Below, one piece after another: positions 5,928-8,628 of a stretch of DNA of 8,628 nt (within the stretch, counting starts at the first letter, position 1; every line of letters starts with the position of its first letter). A model generated the notes under the pieces. It did not search any database and was not told where the DNA came from. It saw nothing but the letters and a program-made list of their open reading frames with translations. The stretch lies in contig JBNJEA010000129.1 in the NCBI GenBank assembly GCA_051745395.1, positions 1 to 8,628 on the forward strand. Direction: 5' to 3'. The translations under genes and the position numbers were made by a program. This stretch comes from JBNJEA01 sp051745395 (GTDB lineage Bacteria > Desulfobacterota > Desulfobacteria > Desulfobacterales > Desulfosalsimonadaceae).

Positions 5928-5983
5928 CGGCTTGAAAAACCCTTTTTCAAGCCGGTTGATATCCGGTATGGTTACCATCAACC
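5928..5983. promoter_or_regulatory. Two adjacent hairpins between divergent genes
   Basis: CGGCTTGAAAAA (5928-5939) and TTTTTCAAGCCG (5943-5954) form a perfect 12-bp stem with a three-base loop. Directly after, GGTTGAT (5954-5960) pairs with ATCAACC (5977-5983), and inside it GGTA/TACC (5965-5968/5973-5976) closes loop TGGT. They lie in the 172-bp gap between the start of the DUF72 remnant and the plus-strand gene at 6059. They may be an operator, an attenuator or a small repeat; nothing decides between these. Confidence 0.45.
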
Positions 5984-6058
5984 CCAAATTGAGCTCAAAT
6001 GTAAATCCCGTGCTGCGGCTCCGCAAAACCGGAAAACAAGGAAGGCCCGATATCGCAA

Positions 6059-6541
6059 ATGACAGATTCAGACCAGCGCATGCCCGAAGTGGTGATCGCC
6101 AAGGAAAAGGCCGTATTCTGGCTTGACGGCCAAGGCTACTGGCGAAACGCCGGGGGAAGATTCAGGAAGAAGAAAATCGTCGATTATTTTCACCGCGCCA
6201 TTTCCAGGGACGAGGACGGCTATTTTGTCCGCCAGGACAAGGGCGGCGTGATGGAAAAGGTCTATTTCCCCTATGAGGACACGGCGCTGTTTGTCTTTGA
6301 CCTGTGGTTTGACAACGGCAGCGCCGGGCTGCTGCTTAATACGGGACAACAGATTTCCCTCGACCCGTCGCAGTTGTACGTCAAAGACGACAACCTGTAC
6401 CTCGACCGCGGCGCTGACCGGGTCAAGTTCACGGTCAGGGCCATGATGAAGCTTTCCCAATATTTCGAAGAAGACGACAACGGCGGACTCTGGCTCCGCA
6501 TCGCCGGCGACCGCTGGCAAATCCCGGAAAAATCCGGCTAA
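6059..6541 (+). CDS. DUF1285-like protein
   Basis: A complete 160-residue soluble protein. The order of features resembles DUF1285 proteins: an N-terminal VFWLDGQGYWRNAGGRFRKKKIVDYFHRAI (19-48; in DUF1285 this is DGTWYHxGxPIxRxxLVxLFxxIL), then SRDEDGYFVRQ (49-59), EKVYFPYEDTALFVFDL (66-82), a beta-rich centre, and a C-terminal helix ending in LWLRIAGDRWQI (144-155), like the WSxGxFFPL end of that family. Similarity is by pattern only, at moderate confidence. DUF1285 proteins have no firmly known function. There is no signal peptide or membrane segment. ATG at 6059 has GGAAGG about 15 bases upstream; ATG at 6080 has no better site, so the start is uncertain by seven codons. It is convergent with the redox operon, with only nine bases between stops. 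Confidence 0.7.
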   Translation: MTDSDQRMPEVVIAKEKAVFWLDGQGYWRNAGGRFRKKKIVDYFHRAISRDEDGYFVRQDKGGVMEKVYFPYEDTALFVFDLWFDNGSAGLLLNTGQQISLDPSQLYVKDDNLYLDRGADRVKFTVRAMMKLSQYFEEDDNGGLWLRIAGDRWQIPEKSG

Positions 6542-6550
6542 ACGTCTTGT

Positions 6551-7615
6551 TTAAATTTTGCCGCGCTCCTGTGCGATCCGGATATAGGTCTCCATCCCGT
6601 TTTTCGGCGGCTCGTAGAGCGCATCCTCTGATTTTTTCACCAGGCGCATGGCTTCGGCGGGACAGGTGGAAACACAAAGCCCGCAGCCGATACAACGTTT
6701 GAACTCAATTTGGGCCACTTCGTCGACAACCTCTATGGCGTCCATCTGGCACCGGTCCACGCAGGTTTCACAGCCCGTGCACTCGTCTTCATCCACGACC
6801 GCGTAATAATTGCTCTTGACCGCCTCGGCGGGGTTATCCTGTTTTTTGAGCGACCGGAGCATGCCGCAGCAGCAACCGCAGCAACTGCACATCCCGCCGA
6901 CGTGCCGGGAGTTAAACGGCTGCATGATCAAGCCGGCTTCTTCGTTTTTGCGGATGATCTGCTTGGCTTCTTCCTTGCCGATATAGCGTCCCATGCCGTT
7001 GTCCACGTAGTAGCTGCCGTGGGAGCCGAACAGAAAACAGGCCTCCAGCGGCCTGTCACACCCCTTGCCGGCCTTTTGGGCCGTGGTCCGGCAGATGCAG
7101 GGGGCGACCGCAATGGTTTTCTGGTCGTCGATGATCTTCATGGCATCCTCATAGGCGGCAATGGGCCATTCATTGACAATTTCCGCGTTGATGGGGATGG
7201 TGCGCATCACCGGTGTGCTGTAGGACTGAAAGGTCTGGCCGAGGGCTTGTTCATAGTATTCATCCAGGTCACGGGCCAAATCGGCATCCACGGTATTGAG
7301 CTGGAACTCGAAGATGCCCACCACAAACGGCACGGCCGCATACCGGACCTGGTCGTTTTTCTTCTGCCGGAACAGCAGGCCGCGGCCGGCCATGTCCTCT
7401 AAATGGGATGCGGTTTCGTCGACCGGCAGGTTCAGCCGTTGGGCCACTGCATCCGGTGCCTCGAGCATCGGCGTCATCATCAGAAACATCTCCGCGTCGG
7501 ATTCGGAAAACAGCTTTTTCAGAATCCGGATCTCTACCCCGTTTGGGGTGGCCGGAAAACCGGTGGCCATATCGTCGAGCCGCTGCCGGAGTTGTTCGTA
7601 AATTTCCTCGCTCAT
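6551..7615 (-). CDS. Cysteine-rich 4Fe-4S protein with C-terminal double ferredoxin domain
   Basis: A complete 354-residue cytoplasmic iron-sulfur protein. Residues 1-130 hold a helical region of winged-helix type (AVAQRLNLPVDETASHLEDMAGRGLLFRQ, 57-84). A middle cysteine cluster follows: CIC at 173-175, Cys186 and Cys193 (CDRPLEACFLFG), then CSCCGCCCG (243-251). The end has two cluster motifs: CTGCETCVDRCQ (279-290), in which Gln stands where Pro is usual, and CIGCGLCVSTCPAEAM (308-323). From memory this domain order occurs in conserved 4Fe-4S binding proteins of sulfate reducers and other anaerobes. A role in electron transfer fits, but the partner is unknown. AGGAGG five bases before ATG is a near-perfect ribosome site. 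It starts 18 bp after the nitroreductase stop, so the two are surely one operon and probably share a redox pathway. Confidence 0.88.
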   Translation of the reverse strand: MSEEIYEQLRQRLDDMATGFPATPNGVEIRILKKLFSESDAEMFLMMTPMLEAPDAVAQRLNLPVDETASHLEDMAGRGLLFRQKKNDQVRYAAVPFVVGIFEFQLNTVDADLARDLDEYYEQALGQTFQSYSTPVMRTIPINAEIVNEWPIAAYEDAMKIIDDQKTIAVAPCICRTTAQKAGKGCDRPLEACFLFGSHGSYYVDNGMGRYIGKEEAKQIIRKNEEAGLIMQPFNSRHVGGMCSCCGCCCGMLRSLKKQDNPAEAVKSNYYAVVDEDECTGCETCVDRCQMDAIEVVDEVAQIEFKRCIGCGLCVSTCPAEAMRLVKKSEDALYEPPKNGMETYIRIAQERGKI

Positions 7616-7633
7616 CTCGTTCCTCCTTATCCG

Positions 7634-8458
7634 TTACTGCCAGGATATTTGCGGTGCATTTCGAAGCGGCATCCGGTGGTACTTGTATTTCGGGTACCCG
7701 ACCATCATTGCCGCATGGCAGACATGACCTTCCGGCAGCCCCAGTGCCTCCTGCAGGGGCGGCCAGTGCATGGCCGCAATTTGGTAAAACCCGGCCCAGC
7801 AGGAGCCCAGCCCCATGGGCGGTGCGGCCAGGTCCAGATAGGCCATGGCAATAAGGCAGGCATTCTGGGCCGTCGGCTCGGCCCTGGCGCCGTGGGCGAC
7901 GATGACGTGGGGCGCGCCCCGGCAGATCACGTCGACTCCCATGTCCCATGCCGCCACGATCATGTCCATGTGCATCATGTTGGCCATGTCCGGCTGTTCT
8001 TTTATCATGTAGCGCATCCAGTCGGCGACCATGCCGATCTGCCGCTGCAGTTCGTCCGTATCATGGACGACATGCCAGCGCACCGGCTGGGTATTGTGCC
8101 CGGAAGGGGCATAAGAGGCAGTCCGGATCAACTGATCGATGGTCTGCCGGTCCACGGCCTGGTCCTTGTAGGTCCGGATCGAGCGCCGCTGCCGCAGAAA
8201 ATGCTCGGCCTGCTCCGGTCCCAGCAGCCATTGCTTTTTTACGGGAGGGCAGTCCTCGGGCCCCATGGCCTTGTGGGTCAGGGCCGCGGCGGGGCAGACG
8301 GCCACGCAATGGCCGCAGGAAATACACATTGCATCCGCACCCGGCACCGGCTCCGGTACCGATTGCTTGTCCTTTAACGAAATGATCTTGATCGGGCATT
8401 CGTCCACACAGATGCCGTCCCGGTTGCATTTGTCCGGATCGACTGTAAACAGGGTCAT
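7634..8458 (-). CDS. Nitroreductase family protein with N-terminal ferredoxin domain
   Basis: A complete 274-residue fusion. Residues 5-60 are a two-cluster ferredoxin domain: CNRDGICVDECP (11-22), where Asp14 occupies the second ligand position, and CISCGHCVAVCP (45-56), with all four Cys. From about residue 85 the flavin-dependent nitroreductase fold begins: RRSIRTYKDQAV (91-102, the phosphate-binding arginines), ASYAPSGHNTQPVRWHVV (114-131), and GLGSCWAGFY (216-225) near the FMN. Such fusions use FMN and reduced ferredoxin-type clusters to reduce an unknown organic substrate; many occur in strict anaerobes. It is cytoplasmic. AAGGAG seven bases before the ATG supports the start. It is the first gene of the operon with the cysteine-rich 4Fe-4S protein, and its promoter is probably that at 8574-8602. 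Confidence 0.92.
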   Translation of the reverse strand: MTLFTVDPDKCNRDGICVDECPIKIISLKDKQSVPEPVPGADAMCISCGHCVAVCPAAALTHKAMGPEDCPPVKKQWLLGPEQAEHFLRQRRSIRTYKDQAVDRQTIDQLIRTASYAPSGHNTQPVRWHVVHDTDELQRQIGMVADWMRYMIKEQPDMANMMHMDMIVAAWDMGVDVICRGAPHVIVAHGARAEPTAQNACLIAMAYLDLAAPPMGLGSCWAGFYQIAAMHWPPLQEALGLPEGHVCHAAMMVGYPKYKYHRMPLRNAPQISWQ

Positions 8459-8548
8459 CTTGCACTCCTTTTATATATAAATTTCAGATCCGATAGAGCT
8501 TTCTCGACCACCGTGTGATATTTTGCAATTGCCTAAAAAAAATTCACC

Positions 8549-8581
8549 TTCATTACCGAAAATCCTTTGCCGAATAATGAA
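8549..8581. promoter_or_regulatory. Inverted repeat overlapping the -10 box (possible operator)
   Basis: TTCATTA (8549-8555) and TAATGAA (8575-8581) are reverse complements, 19 bp apart. The second arm covers the proposed -10 box of the redox operon, a typical repressor position. The arms are short and AT-rich, so chance is possible. Confidence 0.3.
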
Positions 8582-8602
8582 ATGAATCGGCCGGGGTGTC
8601 AA
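8574..8602 (-). promoter_or_regulatory. Sigma70-like promoter of the nitroreductase operon
   Basis: On the minus strand, a perfect TTGACA (8602-8597) is followed after 17 bp by CATTAT (8579-8574), four of six consensus matches. Transcription would start near 8567, giving a leader of about 110 bases before the start codon at 8458. Confidence 0.55.
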
Positions 8603-8628
8603 CAAAAAATCGAGCGTTTGCTCGATTT
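8601..8628 (-). terminator. Rho-independent terminator of a gene beyond the right edge
   Basis: On the minus strand, AAATCGAGC, loop AAAC, GCTCGATTT and a tail TTTGTT form a 9-bp perfect stem with a U-tract. It should end a transcription unit entering from the right. The T-tract abuts the -35 box of the next operon. It may work in both directions; the window ends inside its A-rich side. Confidence 0.65.

Noticed and set aside
6710..7402. Long plus-strand ORF of 230 residues
   Set aside because: It is antisense to the 4Fe-4S protein gene, whose cluster motifs and ribosome site settle the strand.
7403..8377. Plus-strand ORF of 324 residues
   Set aside because: It is antisense to the nitroreductase gene and the start of the 4Fe-4S gene; the His-rich composition is an artefact of reading the wrong strand.

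Overview
The window looks like a chromosomal accessory stretch from an anaerobic, moderately GC-rich bacterium, most likely a sulfate-reducer-like Desulfobacterota. This is an inference from gene content (two iron-sulfur redox proteins in an operon, an MBL hydrolase, an AsmA-like anchor protein, a double-hotdog thioesterase) and from intergenic repeat styles. No rRNA or other marker is present, so the taxonomy is not proven.

Left part (1-1330): remains of a DNA-modification locus, read right to left. A broken SNF2-type helicase (473-947, in-frame stop, frame change and large internal deletion) is followed 24 bp later by the intact start of a type III-like DNA methyltransferase that runs off the left edge. 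Next to it, on the other strand, lies a fragment of a radical SAM gene that has lost its cysteine motif. It ends at a 63-bp element bounded by an 11-bp inverted repeat.

Middle (1327-5000), all on the minus strand: a small zincin-type metallopeptidase, a 150-bp palindromic element between 13-bp direct repeats, an MBL-fold hydrolase, an intergenic stretch with a short tandem repeat, then a likely two-gene unit of acyl-CoA thioesterase followed by an AsmA-like membrane-anchored protein. A small doubtful ORF precedes the thioesterase.

4998-5204 holds a clear non-autonomous mobile element candidate: 197 bp, perfect 13-bp terminal inverted repeats, 5-bp flanking duplication TTTCA, and two internal hairpins. 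To its right are a four-helix small membrane protein (+), a DUF72 gene reduced to its two ends by an in-frame internal deletion (-), and a DUF1285-like protein (+).

Right part (6551-8628): a two-gene redox operon on the minus strand. A nitroreductase with an N-terminal double ferredoxin domain is followed 18 bp later by a cysteine-rich protein ending in two ferredoxin-type cluster motifs. Upstream is a good sigma70-like promoter whose -35 box abuts the T-tract of a terminator belonging to a gene beyond the right edge.

The most notable theme is decay: three gene fossils and three hairpin elements in 8.6 kb. I see no complete new system. The best candidates for follow-up are the 197-bp element, the decayed helicase/methyltransferase locus and the redox operon.
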